Of a stretch of 64,000 nucleotides of DNA, positions 43,544 through 52,972 are shown piece by piece. Origin of the DNA: Marinobacterium lacunae (lineage in GTDB: Bacteria > Pseudomonadota > Gammaproteobacteria > Pseudomonadales > Balneatricaceae); NCBI RefSeq assembly GCF_000705555.1, contig NZ_JMQN01000013.1:124001-188000 (forward strand), in the 5' to 3' direction. Every line of letters begins with the position of its first letter. The stretch's first letter is position 1. Under the pieces are notes generated by a model that had not been told where the DNA came from, did no database searches, and saw only the letters and a program-made list of their open reading frames with translations. Both the position numbers and the translations under genes were made by a program.

Positions 43544-44676
43544 TGCGTCAGTACCCCGCAGCTGTTTGCCGGCCAGCCGAGTACGACCTCGTCTTCCCAG
43601 CTCAGAGGCTGTTCCGCCAGTGCCTGAATATTGGACTGGGTAAACTGGATACGTTTTCCGGTGGGCAACTCGACATGATAGATCGAGACGTCACCGAGAT
43701 AGGCGATCTCCTTGATGACACCGGTGAGCCGATTGGCGATCGCATTGCCCTCTGTTTGCAGACGTACCTTTTCCGGCCTCACCGCCAGCGTCACCTGGGT
43801 ACCGGCGATCAGCGGCTGGCTGTGGATAACCTCCAGATCGCAACCGGCGTCTTCGCTGCGGATCTGCACCCGGTTATCCTCCTGACTGATCACATAGCCG
43901 TCGATCAGGTTGATCGAGCCGATAAAATCGGCGGCGTAACGGGAGTTGGGGTATTCGTATAGACGATGCGGCGGGTCCACCTGTTCAACGCGGCCATCGC
44001 GCAGCAGGGCGATACGGCTGGACATGGTCATCGCCTCCTCCTGATCGTGGGTCACGATAATGAAGGTGATGCCCAGACGCTCCTGAATATTGACCAGTTC
44101 GAACTGGGTCTGCTCACGCAGCTTCTTGTCCAGCGCGCCAAGCGGCTCATCGAGCAGCAGAATCTTGGGGTGCTTGGCCAAGGCTCTGGCCAGTGCCACA
44201 CGCTGACGCTGACCACCGGAGAGCTGATGGGGCTTGCGCGCGGCCAGCTTGTCGATCTGCACCAGTGACAGCATCTCGCGCACGCGCTCCTGACGCTGCG
44301 CCTTGGGCATCCCCTCCTGCTTGAGCCCGAAAGCGATGTTATCGGCGACACTCATGTGCGGAAACAGGGCGTAGGACTGAAACATCATGTTCACCGGCCG
44401 CTCATAGGGTGGCACCTGGGTGATGTCCTGACCGTCGATATAGATCTTGCCTTCAGTAGGCATCTCGAAGCCCGCCAGCATTCTCAGCAGCGTGGTCTTG
44501 CCGCAGCCGGAAGGCCCGAGCAGGGAAAAAAACTCACCGCTGTGGATATCGAGACTGATGTCATCGACGGCGTAGAGCTCACCGAAACGTTTGCTGACGT
44601 TTTCGATACGGATGATCGGTTCGCCTTCAGGTGCCTGCCAGGCGGCCTCGGGCGTGAATTGACGCAAACTGGGCAT
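43540..44676 (-). CDS. potG: Polyamine ABC transporter ATP-binding protein (PotG/PotA type)
   Basis: A 378-residue ATPase. Walker A is GPSGCGKTT, the signature LSGGQRQRVALARAL, Walker B ILLLDEPLGALD, and the switch His lies in IIVTHDQEEAM; a C-terminal TOBE-type domain follows (from about residue 290). It energises uptake of putrescine-type polyamines. A hairpin attenuator separates it from potF. Confidence 0.94.
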   Translation of the reverse strand: MPSLRQFTPEAAWQAPEGEPIIRIENVSKRFGELYAVDDISLDIHSGEFFSLLGPSGCGKTTLLRMLAGFEMPTEGKIYIDGQDITQVPPYERPVNMMFQSYALFPHMSVADNIAFGLKQEGMPKAQRQERVREMLSLVQIDKLAARKPHQLSGGQRQRVALARALAKHPKILLLDEPLGALDKKLREQTQFELVNIQERLGITFIIVTHDQEEAMTMSSRIALLRDGRVEQVDPPHRLYEYPNSRYAADFIGSINLIDGYVISQEDNRVQIRSEDAGCDLEVIHSQPLIAGTQVTLAVRPEKVRLQTEGNAIANRLTGVIKEIAYLGDVSIYHVELPTGKRIQFTQSNIQALAEQPLSWEDEVVLGWPANSCGVLTQ

Positions 44677-44750
44677 GGATTAAACGGCTCTCTTCAATGT
44701 ATCGGTATGCACGCGGATAAGCGCCTCTTGCGGGCCGTAGCCCTGTACGT

Positions 44751-44775
44751 AAAAGCCCCCACAAGTGCGGGGGCT
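44751..44775 (-). terminator. Partial terminator between potF and potG
   Basis: On the minus strand, AGCCCCC pairs with GGGGGCT (7 bp, 8-nt loop) and TTTTA follows. Such a structure would end part of the transcripts after potF, giving more binding protein than membrane subunits. Confidence 0.68.
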
Positions 44776-44804
44776 GGTTTCACCGAACAGCTGACTAAGA
44801 CCGT

Positions 44805-45905
44805 TTACTGACCGGTTTTGATTCGGGTCCAGGCGCGGTTCATCACACGCACCTGACGCTCGCTCGGGGTCTTCAGAACCACCAGTTTCTCCTGCGTCTC
44901 CTTCGGCGGGTAGATACCGGCATCGTTGCGGATCTCCTCATCCACCAGTTCGGTAGCCGCAGCGTTGGCGTTGGCATAGGCCACATAGTTGGTGATCGGC
45001 GCGATCACGGCCGGATCCAGCAGGTAGTTGATAAACTTGTTCGCAGCCGCCGGATTCGGGGCGTCCGCCGGGATCACCATGACATCGGTCCAGACGACCG
45101 CACCTTCAGACGGCACAACGTAGGCGATGTTGACACCATTGCCCGCTTCGTCGGCACGGTCGCGCGCCTGAAGCACATCACCGGAGTACCCGTGGGCGAC
45201 GCAGGTATCGCCATTGGCCAGATCGTTGATGTACTGGGAGCTGTGGAAGTAGCGCACGTACTGGCGTACGTTGTTGACCGCATCAGCTGCTTCGTTGATC
45301 GCCTCAGTGCTGAAGTCATCCACGGGCTTGCCCAGGTAGGCACGTGCGGCGGTCAGCACTTCGGTGGAGTCGTCCATCAGCGATACACCACAGGCCGACA
45401 GCTTGGAGACGATCTCCGGATCGAATACCAGACGCCAGGTGTCCAGCGGCATGTCGTCACCGAGAATCTCCTTGACCTTGTCCACGTTGTACCCGATTCC
45501 GGTGGTGCCCCACATGTACGGAACTAAATACTCGTTACCGGGGTCTATGTCTGACAGGGAGTTAAGGATCACCTTGTCCAGATTGCCGTAATTGGTCAGC
45601 GCCGATTTATCGACCTTCTGGTACAGACCTGCCTTGATGTGTCGATCGGCAAACGGACGTGCGGTCGGGAATACCAGATCGTAACCACTGCGGCCGGCCA
45701 GCAACTTGGCTTCGGCAACTTCGTTGGAATCATATACGTCGTACACGACCTTGATACCGGTCTGCTGCTCGAAATTGGCAACGGTATCTTCGGCGATGTA
45801 ATCGGACCAGTTATAGATATGCAGCTCTTCTGCACTGGCCACGGAAGCGGTCGCCATCGATAGCGCCAGAGCAAGGGTTTTGACACTCGAAATAGCAGCT
45901 TTCAT
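44805..45905 (-). CDS. potF: Putrescine-type periplasmic binding protein (PotF/SpuD type)
   Basis: A 366-residue periplasmic binding protein. The signal peptide ends near residue 24 (ASVASA-EELHIYNW). Typical segments: HIYNWSDYIAEDTVANFEQQTGI, YDLVFPTARPFADRHI and YMWGTTGIGYNVDKV. The ATG at 45905 gives a proper signal peptide; the frame is open further to 45989. Putrescine is the likely ligand, but spermidine specificity cannot be excluded. Confidence 0.92.
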   Translation of the reverse strand: MKAAISSVKTLALALSMATASVASAEELHIYNWSDYIAEDTVANFEQQTGIKVVYDVYDSNEVAEAKLLAGRSGYDLVFPTARPFADRHIKAGLYQKVDKSALTNYGNLDKVILNSLSDIDPGNEYLVPYMWGTTGIGYNVDKVKEILGDDMPLDTWRLVFDPEIVSKLSACGVSLMDDSTEVLTAARAYLGKPVDDFSTEAINEAADAVNNVRQYVRYFHSSQYINDLANGDTCVAHGYSGDVLQARDRADEAGNGVNIAYVVPSEGAVVWTDVMVIPADAPNPAAANKFINYLLDPAVIAPITNYVAYANANAAATELVDEEIRNDAGIYPPKETQEKLVVLKTPSERQVRVMNRAWTRIKTGQ

Positions 45906-46219
45906 TACGTCTGATTCTCCAACAGGATCCCTCAAAAATATGTCTCCGCAATAGGCGGAACCTGATGCTATGCGGCTCCCTGAAAACACGATCCGCTAGC
46001 GCCGAATATGACCAAAAACACGGTAAAACAAAAGCATTTTCGGGAACGGCTTACATAAAAAGTAGACAGCGATCTGTCCGCTTTCAAAGTCAGATTCGAA
46101 ACAAACACGGCAAGAAATGATCGACGCAGAGTCAAATGTCATCGGAATCACACACGACTGAAACATGGATGACACCTTGCAAACGTTAAATCTGCGCTGA
46201 ATAAAAGAGGATAAATACA
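45906..46219. other. Intergenic region between divergent genes
   Basis: About 314 nt. It should hold the potF promoter (minus strand) and the promoter of the 67-residue protein (plus strand). No hairpin, operator dyad or coding sequence stands out. Confidence 0.4.
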
Positions 46220-46423
46220 ATGAAACGTGATCATCACACCACAGAAGACCTGCACCGTCTGCTCAAGCGCGGCTACTCCGCAGACGATCTGCGCCACCTG
46301 CAAGCACCCGCCGACATGGTCGAGCGCGCGCTGGCCCAGTATCAGGAACAGGCGCGCCAGCGTCAGCACGATCGCAACCTGCACAATCAGGCCACCTACG
46401 CCATGCGTCTGCAGAGTCGCTAA
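46220..46423 (+). CDS. Small charged protein of unknown function
   Basis: A 67-residue hydrophilic protein, rich in His, Arg and Gln and probably all-helical (RHLQAPADMVERALAQYQEQ). No signal peptide or membrane segment. AGAGGA lies about 6-8 nt before the ATG. It is a single gene between potF and cytochrome c5. I do not recognise a family. Confidence 0.6.
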   Translation: MKRDHHTTEDLHRLLKRGYSADDLRHLQAPADMVERALAQYQEQARQRQHDRNLHNQATYAMRLQSR

Positions 46424-46579
46424 GTCTGTTTCCTGCGACAGTTCCAGATCAATCTTTCACCATTCAGCCGCTATTCACCACTTTAGCGCTATTTACTCAA
46501 TCAAGGGGCGTACCTAAACTTAAGCTCTGCTTCGGTTTGGCGGAATCCCCGTCGATTGCACTGTCAAAGGAAATACAAT

Positions 46580-46885
46580 ATGAAAAAAGCGATGATTCTG
46601 GCAGCAGCCGCTGCCCTGCTGGTCCCGGCTGCTGCCATGGCTGACCGTACCGGCGAAGAGCTGTACAACACCAAGTGCTCTGTTTGCCACGCTGCCGGCA
46701 TCGCCGGTGCGCCTGTATTAGGCGACGCTGCCGCTTGGGCGCCTCGTGCAGAGAAAGGCATCGACGGGTTGCTGGCAACCGCCAAATCCGGTCTGAACGC
46801 CATGCCGCCGATGGGCACTTGCATGGATTGCTCCGACGACGAACTGAAAGGCGCCATCCAGTACATGCTGGACCACTCCAAGTAA
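46580..46885 (+). CDS. Cytochrome c5 family protein
   Basis: A 101-residue exported monoheme cytochrome. The signal peptide ends near residue 21 (AAMA-DRTGEE). The heme site is CSVCH at about residues 34-38 and the axial Met is in LNAMPPMG. A second Cys pair, CMDC, is typical of the c5 subgroup. It carries electrons in the periplasm. AAAGGA precedes the ATG. A bidirectional terminator follows. Confidence 0.93.
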   Translation: MKKAMILAAAAALLVPAAAMADRTGEELYNTKCSVCHAAGIAGAPVLGDAAAWAPRAEKGIDGLLATAKSGLNAMPPMGTCMDCSDDELKGAIQYMLDHSK

Positions 46886-46904
46886 TTCGTTCGCCTCAGA
46901 TACT

Positions 46905-46939
46905 AAAAAACCGCCCCTGCTCAGCAGCGGCGGTTTTTT
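46905..46939. terminator. Bidirectional terminator
   Basis: Six A residues, CCGCC (46911-46915), inner CTGC/GCAG pairing, GGCGG (46929-46933) and six T residues. It serves cytochrome c5 on the plus strand and pomB on the minus strand. Confidence 0.9.
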
Positions 46940-46953
46940 ATTGCCAGCATTAA

Positions 46954-47880
46954 TTAGAAGATCTCGCCCGGGCGCAGCCCTTGTCCTTCGGTATCGCCGT
47001 CTGGACGCGACTGCAGACGCTCAAGCATTTCACGATCGTTACCCTTCTGAATCACGATCTCTACCCGTCGATTACGGGCTCGGTTTTCCGCACTGTTGTT
47101 CGGCACCAGCGGTTTGCTGTCGGCAAAGCCAGATACCTGAAAGCGCGTCTGGTCGATACGCGTATCGGAGAACAGCTCTTCGGCCACCGCAAGGGCACGG
47201 GCGGCAGACAGATCCCAGTTGGAGTTGAAACGGGTACCCCCATAGGGCACGTTATCGGTATGCCCCTCAATCGCCACCCGTCCGCTGACATCGATCAATA
47301 CATCGCGGATCTTGGCAATCACCGGTATGTAATCGAACTTGAGTTCAGCCGACCCTGAGTCGAACGACCCCTTCTCCTTGACCCGGATAATCAGCTTGGT
47401 GCCGTCGGTTTCCACCTCGACCGAGCCATCGCCGATCTCGTCAGCCAGGACTTCTGCAAACTGCACCGCCTCCTGCTTGGCTTGCTCTTCCTGCATGCGG
47501 ATCAGCTGCTCGATGCCCTGCAATTTATCCTGAACACTGGCCTCACCCTCCTCGGAGCGCACATCGAGGGTGTTCATGTCGTTGTTGATCGTCATCTGAC
47601 GCACTTCGTTGAGCGGCGTCGGCTCGGGACGGCCGGGGCTGAACTCCTGCGCAATGATGGAGGTTCCCTTGGGGATATCCTCTACCTTGATCTGGTTCTG
47701 CACACCGAAGGCTTCACGCATGGAGCCGGCCAGCTGTTTGAACTTCAGCACGTCCATCTCGGAAAACGAGAGCAGCAGCACAAAGAAACACATCAACAGC
47801 GACATGAGGTCAGAGAAGGTCGCCATCCATGCCGGGGCGCCCGGCGGCGGGCATTTACATTTCTGCTGCTCGTCGCTCAT
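46954..47880 (-). CDS. pomB: Sodium-type flagellar stator protein PomB/MotB
   Basis: A 308-residue stator subunit. One N-terminal membrane helix (about 22-41) has the ion-binding Asp24 in TFSDLMSLLM; the C-terminal OmpA-like peptidoglycan-binding domain shows IEGHTDNVPYGG and NRARNRRVEI. The N-terminal third is very close to Vibrio PomB (DLMSLLMCFFVLLLSFSEMD, then PKGTSIIAQEF), so sodium coupling is likely. It follows pomA on the minus strand after 9 nt. Confidence 0.92.
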   Translation of the reverse strand: MSDEQQKCKCPPPGAPAWMATFSDLMSLLMCFFVLLLSFSEMDVLKFKQLAGSMREAFGVQNQIKVEDIPKGTSIIAQEFSPGRPEPTPLNEVRQMTINNDMNTLDVRSEEGEASVQDKLQGIEQLIRMQEEQAKQEAVQFAEVLADEIGDGSVEVETDGTKLIIRVKEKGSFDSGSAELKFDYIPVIAKIRDVLIDVSGRVAIEGHTDNVPYGGTRFNSNWDLSAARALAVAEELFSDTRIDQTRFQVSGFADSKPLVPNNSAENRARNRRVEIVIQKGNDREMLERLQSRPDGDTEGQGLRPGEIF

Positions 47881-47889
47881 TTAACTCTC

Positions 47890-48648
47890 TCAGGCCTCAG
47901 CCTTCTCACGCACTTTTTCGGGCAGATAGTTACGCAGCATCTGCTCGATGACACGCGGATTCTGGCCCGCCTGGATCGCCAACAGCCCATCGATGATCAA
48001 GGCCTGGTTCAACGCTTCTTCGTCCTTGCGCACTTCAAGCTTGTCGGCGATTGGCAGCGAGATACAGGTGGCCAGCATGGCACCGTACAGCGTTGTCAGC
48101 AGTGCAACCGCCATGGCGGGACCAATCGACTTGGGATCGGACATGTTGGAGAGCATCTGTACCAGACCCACCAACGTACCGATCATGCCCATGGCCGGGC
48201 CCACATCACCAATCGCCTTGAATATCTTAGCGCCGAACTCATGGCGCTCGGTGGTCAGGTTGGCCTCCTTATGCAGCAGGGCCTTGACCACTTCAGGATC
48301 GTGCCCATCCACCAGCAGCTGGATACCGCGCTGCATGAAAGGCGTAGACACCTCCTTGTCTTCGAGGGACAGGAGACCGCCTTTGCGCGCCGCGTCAGCC
48401 AGTTCGACGGTCTCCGCGATGATCTCTTCAGGCGAAACCGACTTGTACATGAAGGCCTTGCCCGCCACCTTGCCTGCAGCGAGAAACTGGCCGAGCGTGA
48501 ACTTGATCAACACCACCATCAAGCTGCCGCCCAATACAATCAGCAGAGAGGGCACGTTAAAGAAAATACCGACATCGCCACCCAAAACCATGGCGGCGAT
48601 GATAATCCCCAATGCCCCGATCAATCCTACAAGTGTCGCCAGATCCAC
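47890..48648 (-). CDS. pomA: Sodium-type flagellar stator protein PomA/MotA
   Basis: A 252-residue inner-membrane protein with four helices; with PomB it forms the ion channel that drives the flagellar motor. It is strongly PomA-like: start MDLATLVGLIG, then GGSLMVVLIKFTLGQF, GPAMGMIGTLVGLVQMLSNM and PAMAVALLTTLYGA. The large cytoplasmic loop carries charged residues for rotor contact. First gene of the pomA-pomB operon. Confidence 0.93.
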   Translation of the reverse strand: MDLATLVGLIGALGIIIAAMVLGGDVGIFFNVPSLLIVLGGSLMVVLIKFTLGQFLAAGKVAGKAFMYKSVSPEEIIAETVELADAARKGGLLSLEDKEVSTPFMQRGIQLLVDGHDPEVVKALLHKEANLTTERHEFGAKIFKAIGDVGPAMGMIGTLVGLVQMLSNMSDPKSIGPAMAVALLTTLYGAMLATCISLPIADKLEVRKDEEALNQALIIDGLLAIQAGQNPRVIEQMLRNYLPEKVREKAEA

Positions 48649-48855
48649 TAAATGACTCCTTAATCCCTGACTGATGGACCAGGTTTAAACAGATGTAGGC
48701 GATGATACCAGATTTGTTGTTCTGTACACGTACTGAACTCGGGTGTTATTTGGTCTAATAGGCCGGGCGGCGGTAAGCCTGAGCCTATATCGATTGACCC
48801 CCGGCGAGCAGTTGGTTAAGTTGACAGCCCTGTTAAACAATCCCCCGATCCGACT

Positions 48856-49098
48856 ATGGCCCGCACTGCAAAGACTCCCGATTTTGAACACTCCCTGGCA
48901 CAGCTTGAAGCGGTTGTGGAACGCATGGAGCAGGGCGACCTGCCGATCGAAGAGGCGCTGAAAGCCTTTGAAGAGGGCGTCAAGCTGACCCGCGAATGTC
49001 AGGGTATCCTTGACCAAACCGAACAGAAGGTTCAAATACTGATCGAGCAACAGGGCGAGTTGAAAGCACGCCCATTTAATGACGAGCAGGACAGCTGA
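48856..49098 (+). CDS. xseB: Exodeoxyribonuclease VII small subunit
   Basis: An 80-residue subunit of the single-strand-specific exonuclease VII. The whole family pattern is present: DFEHSLAQLEAVVERMEQGDLPIEEALKAFEEGVKLTRECQ. It starts the usual group xseB-ispA-dxs, with ispA beginning 2 nt after its stop. Confidence 0.95.
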   Translation: MARTAKTPDFEHSLAQLEAVVERMEQGDLPIEEALKAFEEGVKLTRECQGILDQTEQKVQILIEQQGELKARPFNDEQDS

Positions 49099-49100
49099 TC

Positions 49101-49988
49101 GTGGATCTGCAACAGGAGCTGAAACACTGGGCCACCCGTGTCGAGCACAATCTCGGCCTCTACCTGGTCCGCGAGACCTGTATTGAGCCCAGGCTGATCG
49201 ACGCCATGCGCTATGCCCTGCTCAGCGGCGGCAAGCGCGTTCGCCCGGCACTGGTCTACATGAGCTGCAAGCTCTGTGGCGGTACTCCCGAACAGGCAGA
49301 TAGAGCGGCCGCGGCGATTGAAGCGATCCACAGCTACTCCCTGGTGCATGATGATCTTCCGGCAATGGACGATGACGAGCTGCGCCGTGGCCGTCCCACC
49401 TGCCATATCGCTTTCGATGAGGCGACCGCCATACTGGCCGGCGATGCGCTGCAGTGCTTCGCCTTCGAACTGCTGAGCAATGCCGGTGCAGACATTGAAC
49501 CCGGGCGCGCCCTGCAGTTGGTCAGCATTCTCGCCCGAGCCAGTGGTGCTCACGGCATGGTCATGGGGCAGGCGTTTGATCTTGCCCACGTTGGCGATCG
49601 CCTGACGCTGTCTCAACTTCAAGCGATGCACACATTCAAAACTGGCCGTCTGATCACCGCCTCCGTCATGTTGGGTGCCTCGGCGGCCGGATGTAACGAC
49701 AGCGAACTGCTCAAGGCCCTGCAGCGCTACGGCGATGCCATCGGTCTGGCCTTTCAGGTCAAAGACGATCTGCTCGACATCGAAGGCGATACCGCAACAC
49801 TGGGTAAGCCACAGGGTTCCGATCAGGCACAGAACAAGCCGACCTATCCGTCGCTGCTTGGCATCGACGGTGCCCGCAGCAAGCTCTCCCAGCTGCACGC
49901 TGAAGCGCTCGATGCCTTGAAGCCTTTTGGTATCGCGGCATCTGCACTGGCGAATCTGGCCCAATACATCGTAACGCGCGATCACTGA
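49101..49988 (+). CDS. ispA: Farnesyl diphosphate synthase (polyprenyl synthetase)
   Basis: Condenses isopentenyl diphosphate with dimethylallyl and geranyl diphosphate. The 295-residue protein has the first Asp-rich motif in HDDLPAMDDDELRRGRP and the second in KDDLLDIEGD, plus GGKRVRPAL. The start is GTG at 49101. Its stop overlaps the dxs start by one base, coupling two steps of isoprenoid synthesis. Confidence 0.95.
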   Translation: MDLQQELKHWATRVEHNLGLYLVRETCIEPRLIDAMRYALLSGGKRVRPALVYMSCKLCGGTPEQADRAAAAIEAIHSYSLVHDDLPAMDDDELRRGRPTCHIAFDEATAILAGDALQCFAFELLSNAGADIEPGRALQLVSILARASGAHGMVMGQAFDLAHVGDRLTLSQLQAMHTFKTGRLITASVMLGASAAGCNDSELLKALQRYGDAIGLAFQVKDDLLDIEGDTATLGKPQGSDQAQNKPTYPSLLGIDGARSKLSQLHAEALDALKPFGIAASALANLAQYIVTRDH

Positions 49989-51766
49989 TGCACAGTCAAC
50001 TGCCGACCCAACGCCCCCAAACTCCGCTGCTGGACCGGATAGACTCCCCAGCGGACCTGCGCCAACTCAAGACCGAGCAGCTGCCCCTGCTTGCCGATGA
50101 GCTGCGCAGCTGGCTGCTGTACAGCGTCGGTGTTACCGGCGGGCATTTTGGCGCTGGCCTTGGCGTCGTCGAGTTGACGATTGCACTGCATTACCTGCTC
50201 GAGACGCCGAAGGATCATCTGATCTGGGATGTCGGCCATCAGAGCTATCCACACAAGATTCTGACCGGTCGTCGCGAACAGATGCTGAGTATGCGCCAGC
50301 GTGGTGGCCTCGCCCCCTTCCCGCGACGGGCCGAGAGTGTGTATGACAGCTTTGGCACCGGACACTCAAGCACCTCGATCAGCGCCGCACTCGGAATGGC
50401 GCTGGCAAGCGCTCTGCAAGGCGAAAAACGCAAGTCGGTTGCCGTAATTGGCGACGGTGCCATGACCGCAGGTATGGCGTTCGAAGCGCTCAGCCACGCA
50501 GCGCACACCCGCGCGGACATGCTGGTAATACTGAACGACAACGACATGTCGATCTCCCCCAATGAGGGCGGTTTGGCCACCTATATCGCCAACCACCTCA
50601 AACCAGGACTTGACGGCGCCACGACCGGCGCCCTGTTCGGCGCCCTGACCTTTGATTATCACGGGCCGGTCGACGGTCACGATTTCGATGCTCTGTTGCC
50701 GGCACTCGAACACGCCCTGAACAGCCCGGGACCCCAGTTCCTGCATCTTGTCACCCGCAAAGGAAAAGGCTTCGCACCGGCCGAGTCAGACCCTGTAGGC
50801 TTCCATGCGATCACCAAAATCGAACCTCTGGAGGCGCCGAAGAAAAGCGCCAAAGCGAAGTTCTGCAATATATTCGGCCGCTGGATATGCGACACCGCAT
50901 CACGTGATGAGCGCCTGATCGGCATCACACCCGCCATGCGCGAAGGTTCCGATCTGATCGCATTCTCCGAACAATTTCCCGAGCGCTATTTCGACGTCGC
51001 CATCGCCGAACAGCACTCGGCCACACTGGCCGCCGGTTTTGCCTGCGCGGGCATGAAACCGGTATTGGCGATCTACTCTACCTTCCTGCAGCGCGCCTAC
51101 GACCAACTGGTGCACGACATCGCCATTCAGGATCTGGATATCCTGCTGGCGGTAGACCGAGCCGGACTTGTCGGTGAGGACGGCGCCACTCACGCCGGAC
51201 TCTTCGATATCGCCTTCATGCGCTGCCTGCCGGGCATGGTGATTATGACCCCCTCGGACGAGCAGGAGCTCTACCGGCTGCTTAAAACCGGATACGAACA
51301 CCTGGGGCCTGCCGCCGTGCGTTATCCACGCGGTTCAGGCACGGCTGTCGAGATTGATCCCGCCCTTTCGGCGCTGCCACTTGGCAAGGCCGAAACCAAA
51401 CGTACCGGCAAACGCGCAGCCATACTGAATTTCGGACCACTGCTGCCGCAGGCTCAGGCGGCTGCCGATGCCTTGAACCTGACACTGGTCGACATGCGGT
51501 TCGTCAAGCCGCTTGATACCGCGATGATCGAGCAGATGGCAGCCAGACATGAGTTGTTGGTCACGGTCGAAGACCATGCCATCTCCGGCGGGGCGGGTTC
51601 AGCGGTTGCCGAATATCTGGAGTTGAGAGCCGATCTCACGCCGCTGCTGCCGCTGGGCATACCCGACCGCTGGATCGAGCACGCCTCACGGACAGAGCAG
51701 CTTAAAGAGTGCGGACTGGATGCCGATGGCATCCGTGAAGCGATCGAGAAGCGACTGGGCCGTTAG
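49988..51766 (+). CDS. dxs: 1-deoxy-D-xylulose-5-phosphate synthase
   Basis: First enzyme of the MEP isoprenoid pathway (pyruvate + glyceraldehyde 3-phosphate, thiamine diphosphate dependent). The 592 residues are slightly fewer than in E. coli (620). TPP-binding [14 protein letters not shown] ... NDNDMSIS and the transketolase-type segment [15 protein letters not shown] are present. It overlaps ispA by 1 nt and overlaps the convergent ribA stop by 4 nt. Confidence 0.96.
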   Translation: MHSQLPTQRPQTPLLDRIDSPADLRQLKTEQLPLLADELRSWLLYSVGVTGGHFGAGLGVVELTIALHYLLETPKDHLIWDVGHQSYPHKILTGRREQMLSMRQRGGLAPFPRRAESVYDSFGTGHSSTSISAALGMALASALQGEKRKSVAVIGDGAMTAGMAFEALSHAAHTRADMLVILNDNDMSISPNEGGLATYIANHLKPGLDGATTGALFGALTFDYHGPVDGHDFDALLPALEHALNSPGPQFLHLVTRKGKGFAPAESDPVGFHAITKIEPLEAPKKSAKAKFCNIFGRWICDTASRDERLIGITPAMREGSDLIAFSEQFPERYFDVAIAEQHSATLAAGFACAGMKPVLAIYSTFLQRAYDQLVHDIAIQDLDILLAVDRAGLVGEDGATHAGLFDIAFMRCLPGMVIMTPSDEQELYRLLKTGYEHLGPAAVRYPRGSGTAVEIDPALSALPLGKAETKRTGKRAAILNFGPLLPQAQAAADALNLTLVDMRFVKPLDTAMIEQMAARHELLVTVEDHAISGGAGSAVAEYLELRADLTPLLPLGIPDRWIEHASRTEQLKECGLDADGIREAIEKRLGR

Positions 51767-52383
51767 CCCTCGTCGCCATCCCCCTGGAAATGCACTTCGG
51801 TCATCATGTGGCCGAGCTTGCCCATTTTGGTCTGCAGGTAGTGCTCGTTATGGCTGTTCTTGCCGACCTGTAGCGGCTCACGTCCGGCCACATTGATACC
51901 GTACTGCTCCAACGCCTTGACCTTGCGCGGGTTGTTGGTCATCAGGCGTAGCGAGCGTACACCGAGATGACGCAGCATAGGCAGGCACATGCTGTAGTCA
52001 CGCATATCGGCAGCAAAGCCCAGACGTTCGTTGGCCTCGACTGTATCGGCGCCCTGATCCTGCAGATGGTAAGCGCGGATCTTGTTAAGCAGACCGATAC
52101 CACGTCCCTCCTGACGCAGGTAGAGCAGCACCCCCCGCCCCTCTTCCGCGATTCGCTTCAGGGCCTCCTGCAACTGGAATCCACAGTCACAACGCAGACT
52201 GAACAGCGCATCGCCGGTCAGACACTCCGAGTGGATACGGCCAAGCACCGGTTCTTCGGTGTCGACATCACCAAATACGAGCGCCACGTGCTCCTTGCCG
52301 GTGGTTTTATCCTCAAACCCGACCATGGTAAACACCCCCCAAGGGGTCGGCAGTTTGGAATCGGCAACATACTGAACGGTCAC
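51763..52383 (-). CDS. ribA: GTP cyclohydrolase II
   Basis: First step of riboflavin synthesis from GTP. The 206-residue protein has the Zn site [18 protein letters not shown] (three Cys with the usual spacing) and the catalytic region [16 protein letters not shown]. It is separate from the main rib cluster and probably supplies the activity that the RibBA protein at 54923 appears to lack. Confidence 0.96.
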   Translation of the reverse strand: MTVQYVADSKLPTPWGVFTMVGFEDKTTGKEHVALVFGDVDTEEPVLGRIHSECLTGDALFSLRCDCGFQLQEALKRIAEEGRGVLLYLRQEGRGIGLLNKIRAYHLQDQGADTVEANERLGFAADMRDYSMCLPMLRHLGVRSLRLMTNNPRKVKALEQYGINVAGREPLQVGKNSHNEHYLQTKMGKLGHMMTEVHFQGDGDEG

Positions 52384-52498
52384 ACTATCTACCTCATCTT
52401 GGCGGCAACGGTTGTTCGAGCCACCCGCACCGCCTCGCTAGCGGAGCGACATTATAATTCATACCCGGTCCGGGGTTCTAAAAAGTTGTACCCTTAAA

Positions 52499-52972
52499 CT
52501 ATACGAGCAGGCGCAAACCCTGCAGGCACAGTGCGGCAAACACACCGGCGATCACATCGTCGAGCATGATGCCCAGTCCACCGTGTACGCGCTGGTCGGC
52601 CCATCGGATCGGCCAGGGCTTCAAAATATCGAAAATTCTGAACAACACGAACCCAACCAGTGCCCAGAGCGGCGTCACCGGTGCCGCGATCATCGTAATC
52701 CAGTAACCGACGAACTCATCCCAGACGATACCCCCGTGATCGTGAACGCCGATATCCTCGGAGGTGCGCTGGCATAACCAGCACCCCAAGGCAAAAGCAG
52801 CCAGTACCAGCGCCAGGTAGGTTATCAAGGGCAGTTGCGCCAGCAGATACCAAAGTGGCACAGCGGCCAGCGTGCCGAAGGTACCCGGCGCCCAAGGCGC
52901 CGCCCCGCTACCTAGCCCAAAGGCCAGAAAATGCACCGGATTGCGCCAGACCGACGACGGTACCCGATTCAT
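52499..52972 (-). CDS. pgpA: Phosphatidylglycerophosphatase A
   Basis: A 157-residue inner-membrane phosphatase of phosphatidylglycerol synthesis. Key pattern: FGLGSGAAPWAPGTFGTLAAVPL, then VWDEFVGYWITM and a C-terminal LDDVIAGVFA. It overlaps thiL by 4 nt and is last in the minus-strand group beginning at nrdR. Confidence 0.95.
   Translation of the reverse strand: MNRVPSSVWRNPVHFLAFGLGSGAAPWAPGTFGTLAAVPLWYLLAQLPLITYLALVLAAFALGCWLCQRTSEDIGVHDHGGIVWDEFVGYWITMIAAPVTPLWALVGFVLFRIFDILKPWPIRWADQRVHGGLGIMLDDVIAGVFAALCLQGLRLLV

Noticed and set aside
47482-48651. Plus-strand open frame of about 389 codons across pomA/pomB
   Set aside because: It covers two well-recognised stator genes on the other strand and has no protein-like pattern.
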